Shown one piece after another: positions 1-5,699 of a stretch of DNA of 7,359 nucleotides; positions within the stretch are counted from its first letter, which is position 1; each line of letters begins with the position of its first letter. Made by a program: the position numbers and the translations under genes. Origin of the DNA: SZUA-430 sp046153995 (GTDB taxonomy: Bacteria; Pseudomonadota; Alphaproteobacteria; Micropepsales; Micropepsaceae); NCBI GenBank assembly GCA_046153995.1, contig JBJXEH010000022.1, positions 1 through 7,359 of the forward strand, in the 5' to 3' direction. The notes under the pieces were generated by a model. It saw only the letters and a list, made by a program, of their open reading frames with translations. It did not search any database and was not told where the DNA came from.

Positions 1-872
1 TGTTCAGCGCGGCGTTCGTGACGATCCCGGAGGAGAAGGCGGGCAAGAAGCCCGTCGTCCTGATCCCGAACCCGTTCTACCAGTGCTACGCAGCAGCAGC
101 GCTGTCGGCGGGCGCGGAGCCCGTCTACGTCAACGCAACGCGCGAGACGGGGTTCTTGCCCGACTTTGCGAGCGTACCGCGTGACACGCTGGCCCGAACG
201 GCCGCCATCTACATGTGCTCGCCCTCGAACCCCGAAGGCGGCGCAGCGGACGCGGAAACGTGGACACGCCTCTTCGCACTCGCCGATGAGTTCGATTTCA
301 TCGTTCTAGCCGACGAGTGCTACTCGGAGATCTATACCACCACGCCGCCAGCCGGCGCGCTGGAAGTCCGCGCGAAAACGCATGCCGATTTCACCCGCCT
401 GCTCGCATTCCATTCGCTGTCGAAACGCTCAAACCTGCCCGGCATGCGTTCGGGCTTCATCGCTGGCGACGCAAACCTGATCGCCCGCTTCCGCGAATTC
501 CGAAACGTCGCAGGCCCACAAATGCCGCTGCCTATCGCCGCCGTTTCGACCGCGACGTGGAGCGACGAGAAACACGTCGAGGCGAACCGCGACCTCTACG
601 CGGAGAAATTCGAGATCGCGAAGAGCAAAATCGGCAACCGTTTCGGCTTCCGAATCCCCGACGGCGGCTTCTTCCTCTGGCTCGATGTCGGCGATGGAGA
701 AACAGCTGCAAACCGGCTCTGGCGTGAAGGCGGCGTTAGGGTTCTGCCCGGTATTTATCTTGCCCGCGACACGGTATCCGGCAATCCGGGAAAATCGTTC
801 ATTCGCGTGGCTTTAGTTAACGACTCCGCAAGCACATCTGAGGCATTTGAGAGGCTCGCCCGCATCCTCTAA
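1..872 (+). CDS. PLP-dependent class I/II aminotransferase, DapC-like (5' partial)
   Basis: This is the C-terminal part of a fold-type I aminotransferase; the reading frame is open from base 3, so the gene begins upstream of the window and the GTG at 18 is not its start. Visible family marks are the SPSNPEGG loop (around 222-245), the cofactor-contacting Asp in LADECYSEIY (about 312), the Schiff-base lysine in SLSKRSNLPGMRSG (Lys codon 423-425), and the carboxylate-binding Arg in SFIRVAL near the end. The SLSKRSNLPG form of the lysine motif resembles the N-succinyldiaminopimelate aminotransferases (DapC), which act in the cytoplasm in lysine and meso-diaminopimelate synthesis, supplying peptidoglycan. 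That substrate is inferred; related enzymes transaminate other amino acids. The gene ends 41 bp before ftsK on the same strand with no hairpin between, so the two may be co-transcribed. The family is certain, the DapC role moderately likely. Confidence 0.9.
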   Translation, partial: FSAAFVTIPEEKAGKKPVVLIPNPFYQCYAAAALSAGAEPVYVNATRETGFLPDFASVPRDTLARTAAIYMCSPSNPEGGAADAETWTRLFALADEFDFIVLADECYSEIYTTTPPAGALEVRAKTHADFTRLLAFHSLSKRSNLPGMRSGFIAGDANLIARFREFRNVAGPQMPLPIAAVSTATWSDEKHVEANRDLYAEKFEIAKSKIGNRFGFRIPDGGFFLWLDVGDGETAANRLWREGGVRVLPGIYLARDTVSGNPGKSFIRVALVNDSASTSEAFERLARIL

Positions 873-913
873 AGCCGCGACCTTAGCCCAGCGGTCCGGA
901 TGCCTGAGGCGCA

Positions 914-3346
914 ATGGTGGGAATGATGAGCGAGATGCAATCCGCCTTCGGCGTGTTCGGCACGACCGAACGTGTGCCCCTTCTTCTCTCGAGAGAAGAA
1001 TGGACGACTTGGCGCGCGGCGATCGCGACAACGATGCGGCGCCTAATCGTGCGTGGGCTTGGCCTGTCGTTGATCGTCGGCGCCGTCGCCGCCGCAACCG
1101 CCGTCGTCACGTACACACCAACCGACCCAAGCTGGAACAACGCGACCGGCGCCGCCGCCGAAAACGCGCTGGGCCTTTGGGGCGCGAATATCGCCGACAC
1201 GATTTGGCAGAGCGTCGGCATGGGTGCGTGGGCCATTGCCGTGCCGCCGTTCGCGTGGGGTCTGTGGCTCGTCGACGGCCGCATCGGTTTGAAGCTCGTG
1301 CGCCGCGCCTTCGCGTGGATCGCAGCGATGCTCGCGATCACGATGCTTTTGAGCCTTTTCCCGCAACTGATCGGCACCGGCACGACGACAGGCCTCGGCG
1401 GCGCGATCGGCGATGCGCTGTCGAAGTCCGCGGCCGCGCAACTCGAACCGCTTGGCGTACCCACGCCGAAAGCTGTCGCAGGGGTCACCGCAGGCATCGT
1501 TGGCTTTATGCTCTACATCTGGGCCTTGGGCCTCAATCCGCTGAAACTGACGTTGCCCGTGCTGCCTTGGGACGCGATCGGCGCGCGCTTCACCGGCATG
1601 TTCAGCAGGCTCGGCCGCGCCCTGACACCGAACCTCCGATCGCGCCCGCGCATCCAGCGCCGCGAACCGCGCGTCATCGACGATGAGGTCGATGTCGTCC
1701 CCGATGTCGCGGACAGCGACGAACCCGTGACGCTGCGCAAGGAACCGCGCGTGCTGCGCTCCGCGCCCGGCAAACGCGGCCAGCGCGAAACGCGCGACCG
1801 GCAACCTGGCCTTCGCCTCGAAGAGCCGACCGATCACCAGCTGCCGCCGCTGACCTTGCTCGAGAAGGGCAAGGCCTCCAGCGGTCCGAAAGAATCCGAC
1901 GAGGCATTGGAACAAAACGCCCGCATGCTCGAGAACGTGCTGGCCGATTTCGGCGTCCGCGGCGCGATCACGCAAGTCCGCCCCGGCCCGGTGGTCACAC
2001 TCTACGAATTCGAACCGGCAGCAGGCATCCGCTCCAGCCGCGTAATTTCGCTCGCCGACGACATCGCCCGCTCAATGAGCGCGGTCTCCGCCCGCGTCGC
2101 CGCAGTGCCCGGCCGTAACGTCATCGGCATCGAGCTGCCAAACATGCGTCGCGACCGCGTCGTGCTGCGCGACCTGCTCGCAGGTCACGAATACGAAAAC
2201 CAGAATGTGGAACTCGTGCTCGCTCTCGGCAAGAACATCGGCGGCGAAAGTGTCATTGCCGACCTGGCGCGCATGCCGCATCTCTTGATCGCGGGTACCA
2301 CAGGCTCCGGCAAGTCCGTCGCGATCAACACGATGATCTTGTCGCTGCTCTACCGGCTGACTCCAGCGCAGTGCAAACTGATCATGATCGATCCGAAGAT
2401 GCTGGAGTTGTCCGCTTACGACGGCATCCCGCATCTGTTGTCGCCGGTCGTCACCGACCCGAAGAAAGCGATCGTCGCGCTGAAATGGACCGTGCGCGAG
2501 ATGGAAGATCGCTACCGCCGCATGTCGAAGCTCGGCGTGCGCAACATCAAGGGCTACAACGAACGCATCGCGCGCGCGGCTGCGAAGGGTGAAAGCCTAA
2601 AGCGCACCGTACAGACGGGATTCGACAGCCAAACGGGCGAGCCGATGTACGAGGAAGAAAACCTCCCGCTCGACCACATGCCCTACATCGTCGTCATCGT
2701 CGACGAAATGGCGGACCTGATGATGGTCGCCGGCAAAGACATCGAGGCCGCCGTCCAGCGCCTCGCGCAAATGGCGCGAGCGGCCGGCATCCACATCATC
2801 ACGGCGACACAGCGCCCCTCGGTCGACGTCATCACTGGCACGATCAAAGCGAACTTCCCGACTCGCATCTCGTTCCAAGTCACCTCGAAAATCGACAGCC
2901 GCACGATCTTGGGCGAGCAGGGCGCCGAGCAGCTACTGGGGCAGGGCGACATGCTCTACATGGAAGGCGGCGGCCGCATCCGCCGCGTGCACGGCCCCTT
3001 CGTCTCCGACGAAGAAGTCGAAGCCGTGGTCAAATTCCTGAAAGCCCAGGGCGAACCGCAATACCTCGACGCCATCACCGAAGAACCTGACGAACCGGAA
3101 GGCGGCTCGCTGCTCGACGGCGAAGAAGGCGCAGGCTCCGGCGACACGCTCTACGACCAAGCCGTAGCCGTGGTAGCGCGCGACCGCAAAGTCTCGACCA
3201 GCTACATCCAACGCCGCCTGCAGATCGGCTACAACCGCGCCGCCCGCATCATCGAACAGATGGAAGAAGAAGGCGTGATCTCAGCCCCAAACCACTCCGG
3301 CAAACGCGAAGTGCTGGTAGGCGATCATTCGGGCCGGGGCGACTAG
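914..3346 (+). CDS. ftsK: DNA translocase FtsK
   Basis: FtsK is the hexameric, ATP-driven DNA pump at the division septum that moves chromosome ends toward dif and activates XerCD recombination. The 810-residue protein has an N-terminal membrane domain with four hydrophobic segments (about 45-67, 99-120, 131-151 and 186-207), a short Arg/Pro/Asp-rich linker (about 230-330), an alpha domain from about 330, and the RecA-like motor with Walker A GTTGSGKS (461-468) and Walker B ending in VDE (596-598). The C-terminal gamma winged helix (about 746-802) keeps Asn774, Arg778 and Glu781, which by alignment match the E. coli residues N1296, R1300 and E1303 that read KOPS, so polar DNA reading is probably conserved. 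The linker is much shorter than in E. coli, as is usual in Alphaproteobacteria. The start is uncertain: ATG 914 has GAGG four bases upstream, but ATG 923, 926 and 935 are in frame. No truncation or frameshift is seen. Confidence 0.97.
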   Translation: MVGMMSEMQSAFGVFGTTERVPLLLSREEWTTWRAAIATTMRRLIVRGLGLSLIVGAVAAATAVVTYTPTDPSWNNATGAAAENALGLWGANIADTIWQSVGMGAWAIAVPPFAWGLWLVDGRIGLKLVRRAFAWIAAMLAITMLLSLFPQLIGTGTTTGLGGAIGDALSKSAAAQLEPLGVPTPKAVAGVTAGIVGFMLYIWALGLNPLKLTLPVLPWDAIGARFTGMFSRLGRALTPNLRSRPRIQRREPRVIDDEVDVVPDVADSDEPVTLRKEPRVLRSAPGKRGQRETRDRQPGLRLEEPTDHQLPPLTLLEKGKASSGPKESDEALEQNARMLENVLADFGVRGAITQVRPGPVVTLYEFEPAAGIRSSRVISLADDIARSMSAVSARVAAVPGRNVIGIELPNMRRDRVVLRDLLAGHEYENQNVELVLALGKNIGGESVIADLARMPHLLIAGTTGSGKSVAINTMILSLLYRLTPAQCKLIMIDPKMLELSAYDGIPHLLSPVVTDPKKAIVALKWTVREMEDRYRRMSKLGVRNIKGYNERIARAAAKGESLKRTVQTGFDSQTGEPMYEEENLPLDHMPYIVVIVDEMADLMMVAGKDIEAAVQRLAQMARAAGIHIITATQRPSVDVITGTIKANFPTRISFQVTSKIDSRTILGEQGAEQLLGQGDMLYMEGGGRIRRVHGPFVSDEEVEAVVKFLKAQGEPQYLDAITEEPDEPEGGSLLDGEEGAGSGDTLYDQAVAVVARDRKVSTSYIQRRLQIGYNRAARIIEQMEEEGVISAPNHSGKREVLVGDHSGRGD
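981..1000. repeat. Perfect 20-bp palindrome inside the ftsK 5' coding region
   Basis: The arm TTCTTCTCTC (981-990) is followed immediately by its exact reverse complement GAGAGAAGAA (991-1000), with no spacer and a CTCGAG centre. It falls in FtsK codons 23-29, encoding LLLSREE ahead of the first membrane segment. It could be a dyad-symmetric protein-binding site, a cruciform or an mRNA structure, or it could be coincidence. The symmetry is directly seen; any function is unproven. Confidence 0.6.
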
Positions 3347-3370
3347 CGACACCCAACCCAGTTCGTCATG

Positions 3371-3387
3371 GCCGGGCTTGACCCGGC
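3371..3387. repeat. REP-like GC-rich palindrome after ftsK
   Basis: GCCGGG (3371-3376) and CCCGGC (3382-3387) form a 6-bp GC stem around the loop CTTGA. The flank GTCATG (3365-3370) together with this stem resembles the dispersed GTCATGGCCGGGCTTGACCC-type extragenic palindromes that recur in many alphaproteobacterial genomes (recalled, not searched). It lies 24 bp after the ftsK stop, so its hairpin could protect the 3' end of the transcript. There is no following T-run, so it is not a classical intrinsic terminator. The usual right-hand flank is missing and antitoxin-like coding sequence begins immediately. Confidence 0.55.
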
Positions 3388-3507
3388 TCGGAAGTCCTGA
3401 CCCGCAAGCGTCCCCTCACGCTGCCGATGGTGCGCGAACTCAGCAAACTGCTCGCCATTCCGACAGACATCTTAGCGCGCGCTTATCCAACACGCTCAGC
3501 CGCCTAA
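3388..3507 (+). pseudogene. C-terminal remnant of a HigA-type (XRE/HTH) antitoxin
   Basis: The plus-strand frame through 3388-3504, ending at TAA 3505-3507, reads SEVLTRKRPLTLPMVREL and continues through LLAIPTDILARAYP to a 39-residue end. This closely resembles the C-terminal part of HigA-family antitoxins, where SEVL-(N/S)-(R/G)KRPLTL is the end of the helix-turn-helix and its following helix, then (L)GIPA-(D/E)-(V/I)-L. An intact relative is roughly 100-130 residues, so about two thirds is missing. There is no suitable start codon, and upstream the frame runs into the REP-like palindrome and a TGA at 3379-3381. No HigB toxin gene is present. I read it as a decayed fragment of a type II toxin-antitoxin locus, or of a related HTH regulator. 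Its stop codon overlaps the stop codon of the opposite-strand gene. Similarity is judged by eye from remembered family sequences. Confidence 0.65.
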
Positions 3508-4142
3508 GCCTTCGCCATTGCCAACGCGCGGCCTTCGCGCTGCACGAGGTCGAACGCCGCGGACAAGTTTCCGACCAACTCGTCGTCCCACCGCACGTCC
3601 TTGAAGCCCGCCACGCCGAGCGCGCCGAGTAGTTCGGCAAATTCAGTATTCGCGCCCGCGAACATGTCGCGCGTTTGCGTTACGCGCCGTTCGATCGCGG
3701 CGAAGGCAATGTCCTCAGGGTGCGCCGCGATGTGCGCCCAATCCCGAATCGCGCGCAGCACGCGCATGTAGTCGTTGACCTCGCGCGCGATGTCGGCGGT
3801 CAGCGCGTAGCCGAACAAGCTGGTCGCAAGCGGCATCGCACGAAACGCGTGATCGACCGCGTCCGCCGCGCGCGACCGCGCCTCGCCCGACGGCGAGCGC
3901 AGAAACCGCGACAACGCGTCGCCGAATGCAACGTGAAGCAGCATCAACTCTTGCCCGTAATTCTGCCGCGCAGGTTTCCACTTTCGCGCTTGCCGGGCGT
4001 CGATAACGACAGGGATGAGAATCGAGAACACGAGCGCCGCCAGCAGGAACCCGCCGAACTCCGCCACCACGTTCAAAAAGAAATCGGCCGTCAGGCCCAA
4101 CGGACCGTTCGGGTCGAGCAAATATTTCGTGATGTCGTCCAT
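3504..4142 (-). CDS. Hypothetical single-pass membrane protein
   Basis: I do not recognise this 212-residue protein. It has a short polar N-terminus, one strong hydrophobic segment (about 26-47), then a basic stretch (DARQARKWKPARQ, about 48-60) that by the positive-inside rule suggests a cytoplasmic C-terminal domain. The remaining 150 residues look mainly helical, soluble and rich in Ala, Arg, Asp and Glu, with no catalytic motif I can name. I chose the ATG at 4142 because GGGGGA (4152-4147 on the minus strand) sits four bases upstream; a GTG at 4160 would add six residues (VALGDV). It lies between ftsK and lolA on the opposite strand, is transcribed divergently from lolA, and ends tail to tail on the antitoxin remnant. 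Base composition matches its neighbours. It is probably real: the frame is long, has a ribosome site, and encodes a sensible membrane segment. Confidence 0.75.
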   Translation of the reverse strand: MDDITKYLLDPNGPLGLTADFFLNVVAEFGGFLLAALVFSILIPVVIDARQARKWKPARQNYGQELMLLHVAFGDALSRFLRSPSGEARSRAADAVDHAFRAMPLATSLFGYALTADIAREVNDYMRVLRAIRDWAHIAAHPEDIAFAAIERRVTQTRDMFAGANTEFAELLGALGVAGFKDVRWDDELVGNLSAAFDLVQREGRALAMAKA

Positions 4143-4146
4143 GACG

Positions 4147-4152
4147 TCCCCC
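4147..4152 (-). promoter_or_regulatory. Shine-Dalgarno site deciding the start of the membrane protein
   Basis: Minus-strand GGGGGA lies four bases before the ATG at 4142. It falls inside the reading frame if the upstream GTG (4160) is used, which favours the ATG as the true start. Confidence 0.5.
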
Positions 4153-4162
4153 AACGCCACAA

Positions 4163-4189
4163 CCGGCCTATCCAGGATTTAATGGCCGG
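4163..4189. repeat. Inverted repeat in the divergent intergenic region before lolA
   Basis: CCGGCC (4163-4168) and GGCCGG (4184-4189) are inverted copies separated by 15 bp, in the roughly 140-bp gap between the divergent membrane-protein gene and lolA. This gap must hold any promoters for both directions, but I could not find a convincing -35/-10 pair on either strand. The repeat could be an operator or simply GC-rich chance; six-base arms are weak evidence. Confidence 0.25.
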
Positions 4190-4283
4190 CCGCCCCAACC
4201 GTGGTATTCTGAACCAGATTCACCGCCCCCCGCTAGTGCGGCGTTCTTCATTTTGCCACACTCGCCACCTACAGGCTTCAACC

Positions 4284-4910
4284 ATGCTTAAAACCCTCAC
4301 GCTTTGGGCCGCATTTGCGGCGTTTCTTGTGACCGGAGCAGCGGTGCACGCTGCGCCCCTCAAGGCACAAGATGTCACCGATTTGAACAAGATCTCGGCC
4401 TACCTGAACACGATCACGTCCCTGCAGGCGAGTTTCGTGCAGGTCGGCCCGAACGGCGAACTCGACCAAGGCACGATCTACGCGCGCAAGCCCGGGCGGC
4501 TCCGCTTCGAGTACGCACCGCCAAGCCCGTATTTGATCGTCTCGGACGGTGTCACGATCGCGGTCGCAAACCAAAAGCTGCGCACCGTCGATCGCTATCC
4601 GTTGCTCGACAATCCGCTGAGCTTGATCTTGCGCGAGGGCGTGGACCTGACGAAAGATTCGCGCATCACCGGCGTCGAACGCCAGGCCGGAACGCTGCGC
4701 GTGACGGCAACTGAAAAGTCGGGCCCGGTAAAAGGCCAAGTAACCCTAATCTTCGCATACCCCGCGACCGAGCTACGCCAGTGGATCATCACCGACGCTC
4801 AGGGTTTGCAAACCATGATTGCGCTGAAAAACATGAAGACCGAGGTTCAATTGAACCCCGAACTCTTCATTTTGCGTGACGTCGACAGATTCGGCCGCCG
4901 CACCGAATAG
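4284..4910 (+). CDS. lolA: Outer-membrane lipoprotein carrier protein LolA
   Basis: LolA is the periplasmic chaperone that takes lipoproteins from the inner-membrane LolCDE transporter to the outer membrane. The 208-residue product starts with a Sec signal peptide (MLKTLTLWAAFAAFLVTG, with likely cleavage after AVHA near residue 23). The mature part has the family pattern LQASFVQ (48-53), a GTIYARKPGRLRFEYAPPSP stretch (about 63-82), IVSDGVTI (85-92) and YPLLDNPLSLIL (105-116), as expected for the half-open beta barrel with a hydrophobic cavity. Length is normal for the family. The frame stays open far upstream, to 3675, but that part is antisense to the membrane-protein gene; the signal peptide fixes the start at ATG 4284, although only a weak AGG (4273-4275) precedes it. 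The ftsK-lolA neighbourhood is typical of Alphaproteobacteria, but here the two are separated by about 940 bp, so lolA probably has its own promoter. Confidence 0.95.
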   Translation: MLKTLTLWAAFAAFLVTGAAVHAAPLKAQDVTDLNKISAYLNTITSLQASFVQVGPNGELDQGTIYARKPGRLRFEYAPPSPYLIVSDGVTIAVANQKLRTVDRYPLLDNPLSLILREGVDLTKDSRITGVERQAGTLRVTATEKSGPVKGQVTLIFAYPATELRQWIITDAQGLQTMIALKNMKTEVQLNPELFILRDVDRFGRRTE

Positions 4911-4967
4911 GCTTATTTCCGCGTTCACCTTGTGGCAGTTTGCGGGGCGCGCTAGGCCATTGGTCGT

Positions 4968-5699
4968 ATGCCCCGCAAAAAGCCCATCGTTGGAATCCCT
5001 TGCGACCACCGCATGATCGGACCGCACCCGTTCCATGCGGTCGGCGAGAAATACATCGTCGCCGTCGCTGATGGCGCGAACGCGATTCCGCTGCTGATCC
5101 CGGTTCTAGACACGCCGATCGACCTAGAAGAAATCCTCGATACGGTCGACGGCATCCTGCTCACCGGCTCGCCCTCGAATGTCGCGCCGAAGCGCTACGG
5201 CGGCGTCGCCCCCCGCGAAGGCGTTCTACAAGACGAACGCCGCGACGCGACCACTCTACCGTTGATCCGAGCGATCGTCGATTACGGCACGCCACTGCTC
5301 GCCGTCTGCCGCGGCTTCCAGGAGTTGAACGTCGCCTATGGCGGCACGCTGCATCAGCACGTTGAAGAAGTACCGGGCCGTTTCGACCACCGCGAAGACA
5401 AGACCGCACCGCTCGACGTGCAATACGCGCCCGCCCATGACGTGAAGTTATCAGGCACGCTGGAGGATATCTTCGGCCGCCCGCTGATCAGAGTGAATTC
5501 GCTGCACGGCCAAGGCATCGACCGCTTAGGCGATGGCCTCGTCGCGGAAGCGATCGCCCCCGACGGCCAAATCGAAGGCATCCGCGTCGCTGACGCCAAG
5601 GCCTTCGCGCTCGGCGTTCAGTGGCACCCCGAGTGGAGCTTCTGGGAGAGCGTGTTTTCGAAGGCACTCTTCGCGGCCTTTGGCGAGGCGATGCGATGA
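4968..5699 (+). CDS. puuD: Gamma-glutamyl-gamma-aminobutyrate hydrolase-like protein (peptidase C26, class I glutamine amidotransferase fold)
   Basis: This cytoplasmic 243-residue enzyme belongs to the peptidase C26 family, whose model member PuuD splits gamma-glutamyl-GABA into glutamate and GABA in putrescine breakdown. The N-terminus has the family opening KPIVGIPCDHR (5-15) and GILLTGSPSNVAP (62-74). The catalytic triad is visible: nucleophile Cys114 in LAVCRGFQELNV, then His220 and Glu222 in GVQWHPEW. NSLHGQGIDRLG (177-188) is also typical of the family. The start ATG 4968 lies 57 bp after lolA with only a distant AGG (4954-4956). The stop overlaps the next gene's start in ATGA, so the two are almost certainly translated together. 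Pairing with a PuuA-like ligase supports a gamma-glutamyl amine pathway. The exact substrate is inferred; the symbol reflects family membership and context. Confidence 0.88.
   Translation: MPRKKPIVGIPCDHRMIGPHPFHAVGEKYIVAVADGANAIPLLIPVLDTPIDLEEILDTVDGILLTGSPSNVAPKRYGGVAPREGVLQDERRDATTLPLIRAIVDYGTPLLAVCRGFQELNVAYGGTLHQHVEEVPGRFDHREDKTAPLDVQYAPAHDVKLSGTLEDIFGRPLIRVNSLHGQGIDRLGDGLVAEAIAPDGQIEGIRVADAKAFALGVQWHPEWSFWESVFSKALFAAFGEAMR
5685..5688 (+). promoter_or_regulatory. Ribosome binding site fixing the puuA-like start
   Basis: GAGG ends seven bases before ATG 5696, inside the end of the puuD-like gene. It supports ATG 5696 over the in-frame GTG/ATG candidates further upstream (the frame is open from about 5621), and fits translational coupling at the ATGA overlap (5696-5699). 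Confidence 0.6.

Noticed and set aside
885..915. tRNA-like string TTAGCCCAGCGGTC...GGATGCCTGAGGCGC before ftsK
   Set aside because: It recalls a D-arm, but there is no TTCGA T-loop, no anticodon arm and no acceptor pairing.
1043..1975. 310-codon antisense open frame across the ftsK N-terminal half
   Set aside because: GC-rich coding DNA commonly leaves antisense frames open; the translation is low-complexity and Arg/Ala/Asp-rich with no family motif, while ftsK on the other strand is unambiguous.
2939..2946. GGGCAGGG, an exact match to the E. coli KOPS pattern GGGNAGGG, inside ftsK
   Set aside because: With GC near 65% a few matches are expected by chance on two strands of a window this size, and the bases are explained by the conserved LGQGDM coding sequence. 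Genome-wide strand bias would be needed.
4230..4241. Small hairpin CCGC-TAGT-GCGG before lolA
   Set aside because: A four-base stem is too short, and the following sequence is not a clear T-run, so it is not called a terminator or operator.
3675..4283. Long open frame continuous with lolA upstream of its signal peptide
   Set aside because: It is rich in Arg/His/Gln, lies antisense to the membrane-protein gene, and LolA must begin with its signal peptide at 4284.
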